Positions 25,269 to 34,332 of a DNA stretch of 64,000 nucleotides are shown here, piece after piece. The stretch's first letter is position 1; each line of letters begins with the position of its first letter. The DNA comes from Streptomyces sp. B93 (GTDB lineage Bacteria; Actinomycetota; Actinomycetes; Streptomycetales; Streptomycetaceae). Position numbers and translations under genes: made by a program. Below the pieces are notes generated by a model. It worked only from the letters and a program-made list of their open reading frames with translations, was not told the DNA's origin and did no database searches. The stretch lies in the NCBI RefSeq assembly GCF_018070565.1, contig NZ_JAGPXL010000016.1, forward strand, positions 100,478 through 164,477. The letters run 5' to 3'.

Positions 25269-26546
25269 TCACTGATGTGACACTCTCCGCCGTTCAAAGC
25301 GGGCCATAGCCACAGCAACCGCTCCGTAGATAACGGCGACCGTTACAACGAGCGGCGCTGAGCGCCCGTCCGGTGGGAGCATCAGCGCGGCCATCCCGGC
25401 GGCGCCGACGAAGGCGACGTTGAACAGGACGTCGTAAACGGAGAAGATCCGGCCGCGGAAGCCGTCCGCGACGGAGGACTGGACGATGGTGTCCGTGGCG
25501 ATCTTCGCGCCCTGGGTGGTCAGCCCCAGGACGAAGGCCGCGACCAGCAACGGGACGGTGGCGAACGGCAGCCCGAGGACGAGTTCCAGGGCCGCTGCCG
25601 CCGCGGCGCACACCACGATCCAGCGACCGGGCCCGAGTCGCGTCGCCGCCCAGGGCGTCACCACGGCCGCCGCGAAGAAACCGGCGCCGGAGATGCCCAG
25701 CGCCAGCCCCAGCAGGACGAGCCCGTCGTCCGTGTCGGAGGTCAGGGCGTACCGGCACAGCATCAGCACCGTCACGGTCAGGGCGCCGTAGCAGAACCGC
25801 ATCAGCGTCATCGACGCCAGCGCCCAGGCAGCCTCTCGGCGCGGTGGTGCGGCGAGGTGCCGTACCCCCGCCACCAGGTCGCGGGCCGTCCCGGCGACCG
25901 CCGTTCCGAACCGCGGCCGCACCAGCTGCGGATCAGGTCCGAGCAGCGTCACCGCGATCCGCAGGGAGGCGAGTGCCGCGCAGAGGTACAGTCCCGCGCC
26001 CAGGAGCACCACGGCGGCATCGGAGTCCGAGATCAGCAGCCGTACGACGAAGGCGAGGCCGCCGCCCGCGGTGGCGGCGAGGGTGCCCGCGGTCGGGGAG
26101 AGGGAGTTGGCCATCACCAGGCGCTCGGCGTCCACGACGCGCGGCAGCGCGGCGGACAGTCCGGCGAGGACGAAGCGGTTGACGGCGGTGACGCACAGGG
26201 CGGAGACGTAGAACAGCCAGTCCGGGACACCGCTGATGATCAGCGCGGCCGTCACCGAGGCCAGTACGGCGCGCAGCAGATTGCCGTAGAGGAAGATCTG
26301 ACGGCGGCGCCAGCGGTCGAGCAGGGCGCCCGCGAAGGGGCCCACCAGGGAGTACGGCAGCAGCAGGACCGCCATCGCGGAGGCGATCGCCGTGGCCGAG
26401 GTCTGCTTCTCGGGGGAGAAGACGACATAGGTGGCGAGGCCGACCTGGTACACACCGTCGGCGCCCTGGGAGAGCAGTCGTACGGCGAGCAGGCGCCTGA
26501 AGCCCTGGAAACGCAGCAGGACGCGTAGATCGCGGACGACGGCCAT
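25269..26546 (-). CDS. Major facilitator superfamily transporter
   Basis: A 425-residue, roughly 12-helix protein with MFS features: the loop GALLDRWRRRQIFLYGN between helices 2 and 3 corresponds to the GxxxDRxGRR motif. Substrate is unknown; similarity in layout to macrolide-efflux/MFS_3-type carriers suggests drug or metabolite export. ATG 26544-26546 is preferred to GTG 26552 because GAGG sits eight bases before it. It lies leftward downstream of ino1 but beyond a strong terminator, so it probably has its own promoter. Confidence 0.85.
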   Translation of the reverse strand: MAVVRDLRVLLRFQGFRRLLAVRLLSQGADGVYQVGLATYVVFSPEKQTSATAIASAMAVLLLPYSLVGPFAGALLDRWRRRQIFLYGNLLRAVLASVTAALIISGVPDWLFYVSALCVTAVNRFVLAGLSAALPRVVDAERLVMANSLSPTAGTLAATAGGGLAFVVRLLISDSDAAVVLLGAGLYLCAALASLRIAVTLLGPDPQLVRPRFGTAVAGTARDLVAGVRHLAAPPRREAAWALASMTLMRFCYGALTVTVLMLCRYALTSDTDDGLVLLGLALGISGAGFFAAAVVTPWAATRLGPGRWIVVCAAAAAALELVLGLPFATVPLLVAAFVLGLTTQGAKIATDTIVQSSVADGFRGRIFSVYDVLFNVAFVGAAGMAALMLPPDGRSAPLVVTVAVIYGAVAVAMARFERRRVSHQ

Positions 26547-26569
26547 GGGCACAGCCTCACATACCGAAA

Positions 26570-26598
26570 GGGTCCCCGGGGCTTCGACCCGGGGACCC
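26570..26598 (-). terminator. Hairpin terminator after ino1
   Basis: GGGTCCCCGGG (26570-26580) and CCCGGGGACCC (26588-26598) form a perfect 11-base-pair stem with a 7-base loop, 27 bases beyond the ino1 stop. Confidence 0.85.
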
Positions 26599-26624
26599 TC
26601 AACAGCTCACAGGGGAGCGGCTGG

Positions 26625-27707
26625 TCAGCGCTCGACCTCCCCCTTGATGAACTTCTCGACGTTCTCGCGGGCCTGGTCGTCGAAGTACTGGACCGGCGGG
26701 GACTTCATGAAGTACGAGGACGCCGAGAGGATCGGGCCGCCGATGCCGCGGTCCTTGGCGATCTTCGCGGCACGCAGGGCGTCGATGATGACACCGGCGG
26801 AGTTCGGGGAGTCCCAGACCTCGAGCTTGTACTCCAGGTTCAGCGGGACGTCACCGAAGGCGCGGCCCTCGAGGCGGACGTAGGCCCACTTGCGGTCGTC
26901 CAGCCAGGCGACGTAGTCGGACGGGCCGATGTGGACGTTCTTCTCGCCCAGCTCCCGGTCGGGGATCTGGGAGGTGACGGCCTGCGTCTTGGAGATCTTC
27001 TTGGACTCCAGGCGGTCACGCTCGAGCATGTTCTTGAAGTCCATGTTGCCGCCGACGTTCAGCTGCATCGTGCGGTCCAGGATGACACCCCGGTCCTCGA
27101 ACAGCTTCGCCATGACGCGGTGCGTGATGGTGGCGCCGACCTGCGACTTGATGTCGTCACCGACGATCGGCACGCCCGCCTCGGTGAACTTGTCCGCCCA
27201 CTCCTTGGTGCCGGCGATGAAGACCGGGAGGGCGTTGACGAAGGCGACCTTGGCGTCGATGGCGCACTGGGCGTAGAACTTCGCCGCGTCCTCGGAACCG
27301 ACGGGCAGGTAGCAGACGAGGACGTCGACCTGCTTGTCCTTGAGGATCTGGACGACGTCGACCGGAGCCTCGGCGGACTCCTCGATGGTCTCGCGGTAGT
27401 ACTTGCCGAGACCGTCGAGGGTGTGGCCGCGCTGGACGGTCACGCCCGTGCTGGGCACGTCGCAGATCTTGATGGTGTTGTTCTCGGAGGCGCCGATGGC
27501 GTCCGCGAGGTCGAGGCCGACCTTCTTCGCGTCCACATCGAACGCGGCGACGAACTCCACGTCACGGACGTGGTAGTCGCCGAACTGCACGTGCATCAGG
27601 CCGGGGACCTTGGACGCCGGGTCGGCGTCCTTGTAGTACTCGACTCCCTGCACCAGCGACGCGGCGCAGTTGCCGACGCCGACGATGGCTACGCGAACCG
27701 AACCCAT
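26625..27707 (-). CDS. ino1: Inositol-3-phosphate synthase
   Basis: The 360-residue NAD-dependent enzyme turns glucose 6-phosphate into inositol 3-phosphate, the source of inositol for phosphatidylinositol and, in streptomycetes, mycothiol. It has the Rossmann motif VAIVGVGNCAASLVQG at the N-terminus, GDDIKSQVGATITHR, and NVGGNMDFKNML, all typical of the actinobacterial/archaeal-type enzyme. A PadR-family gene lies 45 bases upstream on the same strand, an arrangement also known in mycobacteria, and may regulate it. Confidence 0.95.
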   Translation of the reverse strand: MGSVRVAIVGVGNCAASLVQGVEYYKDADPASKVPGLMHVQFGDYHVRDVEFVAAFDVDAKKVGLDLADAIGASENNTIKICDVPSTGVTVQRGHTLDGLGKYYRETIEESAEAPVDVVQILKDKQVDVLVCYLPVGSEDAAKFYAQCAIDAKVAFVNALPVFIAGTKEWADKFTEAGVPIVGDDIKSQVGATITHRVMAKLFEDRGVILDRTMQLNVGGNMDFKNMLERDRLESKKISKTQAVTSQIPDRELGEKNVHIGPSDYVAWLDDRKWAYVRLEGRAFGDVPLNLEYKLEVWDSPNSAGVIIDALRAAKIAKDRGIGGPILSASSYFMKSPPVQYFDDQARENVEKFIKGEVER

Positions 27708-27752
27708 TCCGGTTGCTCCCTGTGTGTACTCGGTGAGGCCCTGACGGGGACC

Positions 27753-28430
27753 TCACATGGCGGTGTCGTCGGGCGTATCCGGCCGGGGTTCGTCCCCCGG
27801 CCGGGGCAGGCCGCCCGTCGCTCCAGATGTGGTGTCCTGATGAGCGGACCCCCCGGTGGCGGTACCCCTGAGGTCCCGCCCGGCCCGCTCGCTCTCGATC
27901 AGCTCGTTCAGCCAGCGCACTTCGCGCTCCACGGACTCCATGCCGTGGCGCTGGAGCTCGAGTGTGTAGTCGTCGAGGCGCTCTCGGGTACGGGCCAGAG
28001 AGGCGCGCATCTTCTCGAGGCGCTCCTCCAGCCGACTGCGGCGTCCCTCCAGCACACGCATGCGTACGTCGCGTGAGGTCTGTCCGAAGAAGGCGAACCG
28101 CGCGGCGAAGTGTTCGTCCTCGTACGCGTCGGGGCCCGTCTGGGAGAGCAGCTGTTCGAAGTGTTCCTTACCTTCAGCCGTCAACCGGTAGACGATCTTG
28201 GCGCGGCGTCCCGCGAGGGGGGCCGCGGCCTCGGTGACGTTCCCCGGTTCCTCGATCAACCAGCCGTTGGCGACCAGCGTCTTGAGGCAGGGGTAGAGCG
28301 TCCCGTAGCTGAACGCGCGGAACACGCCCAGTGATGTATTGAGTCGTTTGCGCAGCTCATAGCCGTGCATCGGAGATTCGCGGAGCAGGCCGAGGACGGC
28401 GAACTCGAGGATGCCGGAGCGCCGGCTCAT
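27753..28430 (-). CDS. PadR-family transcriptional regulator
   Basis: The 225-residue protein has the PadR winged helix at residues about 5-85 (LEFAVLGLLRESPMHGYEL, then YGTLYPCLKTLVANGWL) and a helical C-terminal coiled-coil region (LEGRRSRLEERLEKMRASLA) for dimerisation, then a Gly/Pro/Thr-rich tail. PadR proteins usually repress their own operon. A perfect inverted repeat 51 bases before its start is the likely operator. It is followed by ino1, which it may co-regulate. No ligand can be proposed from sequence. Confidence 0.92.
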   Translation of the reverse strand: MSRRSGILEFAVLGLLRESPMHGYELRKRLNTSLGVFRAFSYGTLYPCLKTLVANGWLIEEPGNVTEAAAPLAGRRAKIVYRLTAEGKEHFEQLLSQTGPDAYEDEHFAARFAFFGQTSRDVRMRVLEGRRSRLEERLEKMRASLARTRERLDDYTLELQRHGMESVEREVRWLNELIESERAGRDLRGTATGGSAHQDTTSGATGGLPRPGDEPRPDTPDDTAM

Positions 28431-28480
28431 CGTTGCCTCCTCTCTGTCGCGGGGGTCCCGGGACGGTCCTTATCTCGCGC

Positions 28481-28503
28481 TGATGTATCGACTCGATACA
28501 TCA
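28481..28503. promoter_or_regulatory. Probable PadR operator
   Basis: TGATGTATCG (28481-28490), ACT spacer, CGATACATCA (28494-28503): a perfect 10-base inverted repeat containing ATGT...ACAT, the PadR-type operator pattern. It lies between the padR start and the rightward PBP gene, so it could control padR-ino1 and possibly the PBP gene. Confidence 0.8.
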
Positions 28504-28804
28504 CGACGATAGAACGACGACTCTGGTGCGACAAGAGGGGGGATAGTGAACGGCGTCACATCACTGATTCGCCGGAAGCAAGTTGCCGGATTTGGGGTGA
28601 ACTTCGGGGCTAGGTGGGTTTACAGGCTGCGTAGTCTGTGCGGCATGCACACCACCGGGAACCGAGTTGCGTCAGGGGGCGTCCCTGTCCCCGGTGCAGT
28701 ACGGGTGAATGCGGTAACGGCCGCATCCGTACTTCGGGGGGACCGGAAACCAGCCGCCGTTTCCAGGCGCGCACAGGTGCGCCTGCCCGAGGAGTAGTCG
28801 TTCG
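28504..28804. promoter_or_regulatory. Upstream region of the PBP gene
   Basis: About 300 bases between the PadR operator and the PBP start. TTTACAGGCTGCGTAGTCTGT near 28619 looks like part of a promoter. GAGGAG at 28790-28795 is the PBP ribosome binding site. No gene is seen. Confidence 0.35.
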
Positions 28805-31507
28805 ATGAGCGAGCACCGTCGCAAACCGCCGCAGCCGCAGGGAGGCGGACGTGCCGCGGCCCGACGCGGCCAGTCCGGCTCGTCCTCCGGCCGCCGCGCG
28901 GCACCGCGAGGCGCCACCGGATCTCCTTCCGATGCGTATGGGGCGGGGCCCCACGGGGGCGAGGAGCGCCCCCTCGGTGGCCGCGCCGAAGCCCGCCGCG
29001 CCGCCCAGAGAAGCGGAGGGGGTCGCCGCAGAGGGGCCGACCCCGGCCGTGGCGGCAGGCGTGCCGCACCCGCGGGCCGCGCCGTCGACCCCGGTAAGAA
29101 GCGGCTGATCGACTACCCGCGCGCGGGTCGCTACGGCTGGCGCCGCTGGGTGCCCTCGTGGAAGCTCGTCTCCGGCCTGGGCGTCGCCTTCTTCGGCAGC
29201 CTCGTCGCCATCGCGGGCGTCGGCTACGCCATGGTGAGCGTCCCGGACGTGGCCCAGACGGCGACGGCCCAGAACAACGTCTACTACTGGTCCAACGGCA
29301 CCGAGATGGTGTCCACCGGTGGGGAGACCAACCGCCAGATCATCAACCTGTCGCAGATCCCCAAGGAGATGCAGCTGGCGGTCGTCTCCCAGGAGAACAA
29401 GACCTTCTACACCGACAGCGGCATCGACCCGAAGGGCATCGCCCGAGCCATGTTCAACATGGCCCGCGGCGGCGACACCCAGGGCGGCTCGACCATCACC
29501 CAGCAGTACGTGAAGAACGCCATGCTGGACGACCAGTCGCAGACCGTCACCCGCAAGTTCAAGGAACTGTTCGTCTCCATCAAGGTGGGCGCGTCGGTCT
29601 CCAAGGACGAGATCATGGCCGGGTACCTGAACTCGGCCTACTACGGCCGCAACGCCTACGGCATCCAGGCCGCCGCCCGCGCCTACTTCAACAAGGACGC
29701 CATCGACCTCAACCCGGGTGAGTGCGCGTTCCTGTCGGCCACGCTCAAGGGCGCCACCTACTACGACCCCGCGGGCGCCACCTCCATCGACCCGGTCAAC
29801 GCCACGCCGGAGAAGAACAAGAAGCGCGCCAAGCTCCAGATGCAGGACACCCTGGACAAGATGGTGGAGCTGGGTCACCTCGACGCCGCGACCCGGGCCA
29901 AGTACACCGACCTCCCCAAGGTGCAGAACCCGCGTGCCAACTCCGCACTCAGCGGCCAGACCGGTTACCTCGTCGACCTGGTGAACGCCTACCTGGTCAA
30001 CAACAGCGACAAGACCGGCATCACCGAGCGCAGGCTCCGCGAGGGCGGTCTGTCCATCCACACGACCTTCGACAAGAAGAAGGTCGCGGCGCTGGAGAAG
30101 GCGGTCAAGAAGGTCGAGAAGGCCAACATCGACCCCAAGGAGCGCCCTGACACGGACACCCACGTCCAGTTCGGCGGGGCCTCGGTGGACCCGGCGACCG
30201 GTGCCATCGTGGCGATCTACGGCGGCAAGGACGCCACCGAGCACTTCACCAACAACGCCGACGTCACCGGCGCCCAGGTCGGTTCGACGTTCAAGCCCTT
30301 CGTGCTCGCGGCGGCGATGAGCTGGGGAGTGCGGGATCCCGACGGGCCCGAGGTCCAGCCCCAGGACGAACGCACCGTCGTCTCACCGAAGAGCCTGTAC
30401 AGCGGCCAGAACAAGTTCAAGATCAAGAACTATGACGGAACGGTCTGGCACGACGAGAACGGCAAGGAATGGCTCCAGGTCAACGACGGTGACGAGTCGC
30501 GTGGCACCCCACCCGACTACAAGATCGACCTTCGTGAAGCGATGCAGTTCTCGACGAACTCCGCCTTCGTGCAGCTCGGCATGGACGTCGGACTGGACAA
30601 GGTGAAGGAGGCCGCGGTCAACTCGGGCATCCTGGAGAACAGCCTCGCGGGCTCCAACTTCCCGTCCTTCTCCATCGGTGTCTCCGACCCCAGCGCCATT
30701 CGCATGGCCGGCTCGTACGCCACCTTCGCCGCCAGCGGCAAGCAGCGCGACCCGTTCTCCGTCACCAAGGTCACCAGCAAGGACGGCCCGGTCTTCACCC
30801 ACGAGGTGGAGACCGAGCAGGCCTTCACCTCCCAGGTCGCGGACAACGTCACCGATGTGCTGAAGACAGTGGTCGAGGCGGGTACCGGTACCAACGCCCA
30901 ACTGCCCGGCCGTGAGGTGGCCGGTAAGACGGGTACGACGGACGACAACAAGTCGGCGTGGTTCGTGGGCTACACGCCTCAGCTGTCCACCGCGATCAGC
31001 ATGTTCCGGTACCCGGACGACGAGACCATCAAGAACCGCACATTCCTGAAGATGTACGGAACGGGTAACCAGAAGTCGATCCACGGTGCCTCGTTCCCGT
31101 CGGAGATCTGGCAGGCCTATATGGCCGAGGCGCTGAAGGGCCAGCCGGCGAAGAAGTTCCCCAAGCCGGAGCCCATCGGGGAGATCGTCAACGACGTGGA
31201 GCCGTCGCCGAGTCCGTCGCCGTCGGTCAGCGAGACGGAGTCGGAGAGCCCCACGCCGACCCCGACGCCCACCAAGACGAAGAACAACACGCCCCCGCCT
31301 GTGGAGCCGACCGAGACCTGCACCACCTGGTGGAACTGCGAGGACGACGGCGGTAACGGGAACGGCAACGGTGGCACCGAGACCGGTGGCACGGAGGAAT
31401 CCCCGACACCGACGGCGACAAGCTCGGAAACCGGCGATGACGGTGGTGGAGGAAACGGAAACGGCGGAAACGGCAATGGAGGCCTTTTCACAGGGACCTC
31501 CGGTTAG
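28805..31507 (+). CDS. Class A penicillin-binding protein (transglycosylase/transpeptidase)
   Basis: The 900-residue bifunctional enzyme polymerises and cross-links peptidoglycan. After a 110-residue Arg/Gly-rich cytoplasmic tail and a membrane helix (LVSGLGVAFFGSLVAIAGVG) comes the GT51 domain: VVSQENKTFYTDSG (catalytic Glu), GGSTITQQYVKN and IMAGYLNSAYYGRNAYGIQ. The transpeptidase domain has GSTFKPF (SxxK), STNSAF (SxN) and GKTGTT (KTG). The C-terminal 120 residues are Pro/Ser/Thr-rich and then Gly/Asn-rich low-complexity sequence, probably extending into the wall. Start ATG 28805 follows GAGGAG. MurJ and FemX genes nearby serve the same pathway. Confidence 0.95.
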   Translation: MSEHRRKPPQPQGGGRAAARRGQSGSSSGRRAAPRGATGSPSDAYGAGPHGGEERPLGGRAEARRAAQRSGGGRRRGADPGRGGRRAAPAGRAVDPGKKRLIDYPRAGRYGWRRWVPSWKLVSGLGVAFFGSLVAIAGVGYAMVSVPDVAQTATAQNNVYYWSNGTEMVSTGGETNRQIINLSQIPKEMQLAVVSQENKTFYTDSGIDPKGIARAMFNMARGGDTQGGSTITQQYVKNAMLDDQSQTVTRKFKELFVSIKVGASVSKDEIMAGYLNSAYYGRNAYGIQAAARAYFNKDAIDLNPGECAFLSATLKGATYYDPAGATSIDPVNATPEKNKKRAKLQMQDTLDKMVELGHLDAATRAKYTDLPKVQNPRANSALSGQTGYLVDLVNAYLVNNSDKTGITERRLREGGLSIHTTFDKKKVAALEKAVKKVEKANIDPKERPDTDTHVQFGGASVDPATGAIVAIYGGKDATEHFTNNADVTGAQVGSTFKPFVLAAAMSWGVRDPDGPEVQPQDERTVVSPKSLYSGQNKFKIKNYDGTVWHDENGKEWLQVNDGDESRGTPPDYKIDLREAMQFSTNSAFVQLGMDVGLDKVKEAAVNSGILENSLAGSNFPSFSIGVSDPSAIRMAGSYATFAASGKQRDPFSVTKVTSKDGPVFTHEVETEQAFTSQVADNVTDVLKTVVEAGTGTNAQLPGREVAGKTGTTDDNKSAWFVGYTPQLSTAISMFRYPDDETIKNRTFLKMYGTGNQKSIHGASFPSEIWQAYMAEALKGQPAKKFPKPEPIGEIVNDVEPSPSPSPSVSETESESPTPTPTPTKTKNNTPPPVEPTETCTTWWNCEDDGGNGNGNGGTETGGTEESPTPTATSSETGDDGGGGNGNGGNGNGGLFTGTSG

Positions 31508-31530
31508 CCGCCAAATGACCCGGCACGGGT

Positions 31531-31544
31531 GTTTCACGTGAAAC
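31531..31544. promoter_or_regulatory. parS: parS site after the PBP gene
   Basis: Perfect GTTTCACGTGAAAC in the short intergenic region 24 bases past the PBP stop, just before a terminator hairpin. Confidence 0.95.
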
Positions 31545-31547
31545 ATG

Positions 31548-31578
31548 GGGCCGTCGCACTCACCAGGTGCGGCGGCCC
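31548..31578 (+). terminator. Hairpin terminator after the PBP gene
   Basis: GGGCCGTCGCAC (31548-31559) pairs with GTGCGGCGGCCC (31567-31578) with one G-U pair and a 7-base loop. Confidence 0.75.
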
Positions 31579-31616
31579 TCGCCGTATTCCCAGGCGGGTA
31601 CGGCAGGATGTGCCCC

Positions 31617-33131
31617 ATGCCCAGTGCAGAATCGACACAAGCGAGCGAGCGCCAGACCGACCTGGTCCGTCCCACCGGGGTGGACGAGGTCGCCACAACC
31701 GGCAGTGAGCTGATTGGTGGCCCCCTCGGCAGGCGCGCCCTGCTCGGGACCTCCTGGTGGACGCCTGTACGGGTGATCGCGCTCGTGGCGGTCGGCATGT
31801 TCGCCCTCGGGCTGGTCCAGAAGGCGCCCTGCTACAACGGTGCCTGGTTCTTCGGTGCCAGCTCGCAGTACACGCACGCCTGCTACTCGGACATCCCGCA
31901 CCTCTACAACGGCCGCGGATTCGCCGACGGTCTCGTGCCGTACTTCGACCGGCTCCCCGGCGATATGGAGTACCTGGAGTACCCGGTGCTCACCGGCGTC
32001 TTCATGGAAGTCGCCTCCTGGCTCACTCCAGGCAGCGGCAGCATCCAGGACCAGGAGCAGTGGTACTGGATGGTCAACGCGGGGATGCTGATGATCTGCG
32101 CGGTCGTCATCGCCGTCTGCGTCGCCCGCACCCACGCCCGGCGCCCCTGGGACGGTCTGCTCATCGCCCTCGCACCGGCCGCCGCGCTGACCGCCACCAT
32201 CAACTGGGACCTGCTGGCCGTCGCGCTCACGGCCGCCGCGATGCTGATGTGGTCCCGCGGGCGTTCCCTGGCCTTCGGCGTCCTGCTGGGGCTGGCCACG
32301 GCGGCCAAGCTCTATCCCTTCCTCCTGCTCGGACCCCTGCTCGTCCTGTGCTGGCGCGCGGGCAAGTGGCGGGACTTCGGGAAGGCGTTGGCGGGCTCGG
32401 CCTTCGCCTGGCTGGTGGTGAACCTGCCGGTGATGCTGCTCGCCTTCGACGGCTGGTCGAAGTTCTACACCTTCAGCCAGGAACGCGGCGTCGACTTCGG
32501 CTCCTTCTGGCTGATCATGGCGCAGAACTCCAGCGACCCGCTGGACACCGAGATCGTCAACGCGCTCGCGATGTTCCTGATGCTGCTGAGCTGCGCGGGC
32601 ATCGCAGCGCTGACCTTCACCGCACCCCGTCGGCCGCGCTTCGCTCAGCTGGCCTTCCTGATCGTCGCCGCGTTCATCCTCACCAACAAGGTCTACTCGC
32701 CCCAGTACGTGCTGTGGCTGGTGCCGCTGGCCGTCCTCGCCCGGCCCAAGTGGCGGGACTTCCTGATCTGGCAGGCCTGCGAGGTGATGTACTTCCTCGG
32801 CATCTGGATGTACCTGGCGTACACGACCAGCGGAGACGCCCACAAGGGCCTGCCGACCGACGGCTACCACTGGGCCATCGGCGTCCATCTGCTCGGCACG
32901 GCGTACCTGTGCGCCGTCGTCGTACGGGACATCCTCATGCCGGAGCGCGACGTGGTGCGCAGGGAGGGCGACGACGACCCCTCGGGCGGCGTACTGGACG
33001 GCGCCGAGGACGTGTTCGTGATCGGAGCGGCGGCCCATCAGCCCCGGCACGCGGTGCACGCCGGGGAGGGCCCGCAGGTGAACTGGGGCGCGCCAGCCGA
33101 CGGAATCGATCGTTCCGCCGGGGATCGGTGA
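31617..33131 (+). CDS. DUF2029/GT87-type polytopic glycosyltransferase-like protein
   Basis: The 504-residue membrane protein has about ten hydrophobic helices, for example VIALVAVGMFALGLVQ, an outside loop with CYNGAWFFGASSQYTHACY, then DIPHLYNGRGFADGLVPY and LEYPVLTGVFMEVA. The pattern of short acidic loop motifs and multiple helices fits the GT87 (DUF2029) mannosyltransferase-like family, which uses polyprenyl-phosphate sugars outside the membrane. I start at ATG 31617 (MPSAESTQASERQ); upstream codons cover the terminator hairpin. Substrate is unknown, but the setting suggests an envelope role. Confidence 0.8.
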   Translation: MPSAESTQASERQTDLVRPTGVDEVATTGSELIGGPLGRRALLGTSWWTPVRVIALVAVGMFALGLVQKAPCYNGAWFFGASSQYTHACYSDIPHLYNGRGFADGLVPYFDRLPGDMEYLEYPVLTGVFMEVASWLTPGSGSIQDQEQWYWMVNAGMLMICAVVIAVCVARTHARRPWDGLLIALAPAAALTATINWDLLAVALTAAAMLMWSRGRSLAFGVLLGLATAAKLYPFLLLGPLLVLCWRAGKWRDFGKALAGSAFAWLVVNLPVMLLAFDGWSKFYTFSQERGVDFGSFWLIMAQNSSDPLDTEIVNALAMFLMLLSCAGIAALTFTAPRRPRFAQLAFLIVAAFILTNKVYSPQYVLWLVPLAVLARPKWRDFLIWQACEVMYFLGIWMYLAYTTSGDAHKGLPTDGYHWAIGVHLLGTAYLCAVVVRDILMPERDVVRREGDDDPSGGVLDGAEDVFVIGAAAHQPRHAVHAGEGPQVNWGAPADGIDRSAGDR

Positions 33132-33226
33132 GACGGCGTACGTGGCGCGGAGGCCGTCCTCTCGAGGCACCGCGCAGGGCCGCTCAGGGACGACCGCGTG
33201 GGCCGTCCCCAGTTGCTGGGCGGGGC

Positions 33227-34258
33227 CTAGTGGTCCACCAGACGGTCGAACTGCGTGGTGGTGTGCCGGAGATGGGCCACCAGCTCGTCGCCGACCTTGG
33301 GCTCGGGCGCGTCCGAGGGCACGAACAGGATGGAGACCTGCATGTGCGGCGGCTCGGCGAACCAGCGCTGCTTGCCGCCCCAGACGAACGGCGACAGGTT
33401 CCGGTTCACCGTGGCCAGACCGGCCCGGGCGACGCCCTTGGCGCGAGGCATGACGCCGTGCAGCGCCTTGGGGGCCTCCAGGCCCACTCCGTGCGACGTA
33501 CCGCCCGCCACGACCACCAGGAAGCCGTCTGAGGCCACCTTCTGCTGCCGGTAGCCGAAGCGGTCGCCCTTGGCGACCCGGGTGACGTCCAGGACGGCGC
33601 CGCGGTACTCCGTGGCCTCGTGGTCCCCCAGCCACAGCCGGGTGCCGATACGGGCCCGGAACCGGGTCTGCGGGAACTGCTGCTGGAGCCGCGTGAGTTC
33701 GTCGGCCTTGAGGTGGCTGACGAACATGGTGTGCAGCGGAAGCCGGGCCGCGCGCAGCCGGTCCATCCAGCCGATGACCTCCTCGACGGCGTCCGAGCCG
33801 TCGGTACGGTCCAGCGGCAGATGGATCGCGAAGCCCTCCAGGCGGACGTTCTCTATCGCGGCGTGCAGCTGCGGCAGGTCCTGCTCGCTCACGCCGTGCC
33901 GCTTCATCGAGGACATCACCTCGATGACCACGCGAGCCCCCACCAGGCCGTATACACCGTCGATCGACGACACCGACCGGATGACCCGGTCCGGCAGCGG
34001 CACGGGCTCCTCACCGCGCCGGTACGGCGTCAGCACCATCAGGTCCCCGCCGAACCAGTCCTTGATGCGCGCGGCCTCGTACGTCGTGCCGACGGCGAGG
34101 ACGTCCGCGCCGAGCCGCGTGGCCTCCTCCGCCAGCCGTTCGTGCCCGAAGCCGTAGCCGTTGCCCTTGCAGACCGGGACGAGTCCCGGGAACTGCTCCT
34201 GCACGTGCTTGTGGTGCGCCCGCCAGCGCGCGGTGTCGACGTAGAGCGTGAGCGCCAT
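33227..34258 (-). CDS. Alanine-racemase-like PLP protein
   Basis: The 343-residue protein begins MALTLYVDTARWRAHHKHV and has VPVCKGNGYGFGHERLA, which matches the PLP-lysine motif of alanine racemases (V-x-K-x-x-x-Y-G-x-G) at about residue 31. TIM-barrel strands follow (ADVLAVGTTYEAARIKDWF, RVVIEVMSSMKRHG), and the C-terminal beta domain has ARIGTRLWLG and VAKGDRFGYRQQ. It may be a D-Ala-related or other amino-acid racemase; it differs from canonical Alr near the second catalytic tyrosine. It lies downstream of femX on the same strand, suggesting a peptidoglycan role. Confidence 0.72.
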   Translation of the reverse strand: MALTLYVDTARWRAHHKHVQEQFPGLVPVCKGNGYGFGHERLAEEATRLGADVLAVGTTYEAARIKDWFGGDLMVLTPYRRGEEPVPLPDRVIRSVSSIDGVYGLVGARVVIEVMSSMKRHGVSEQDLPQLHAAIENVRLEGFAIHLPLDRTDGSDAVEEVIGWMDRLRAARLPLHTMFVSHLKADELTRLQQQFPQTRFRARIGTRLWLGDHEATEYRGAVLDVTRVAKGDRFGYRQQKVASDGFLVVVAGGTSHGVGLEAPKALHGVMPRAKGVARAGLATVNRNLSPFVWGGKQRWFAEPPHMQVSILFVPSDAPEPKVGDELVAHLRHTTTQFDRLVDH

Positions 34259-34332
34259 GGCCGGACCTGGAACCTTTCTCGTGGCTGCGGTGTATCAGAA
34301 GTGTGGAAGCTATGGAACCAAACGGCCGCGGC

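Noticed and set aside
31560..33635. Minus-strand frame of 691 codons opposite the GT87-type gene
   Set aside because: Antisense shadow; the plus-strand gene has clear membrane helices and a ribosome binding site.
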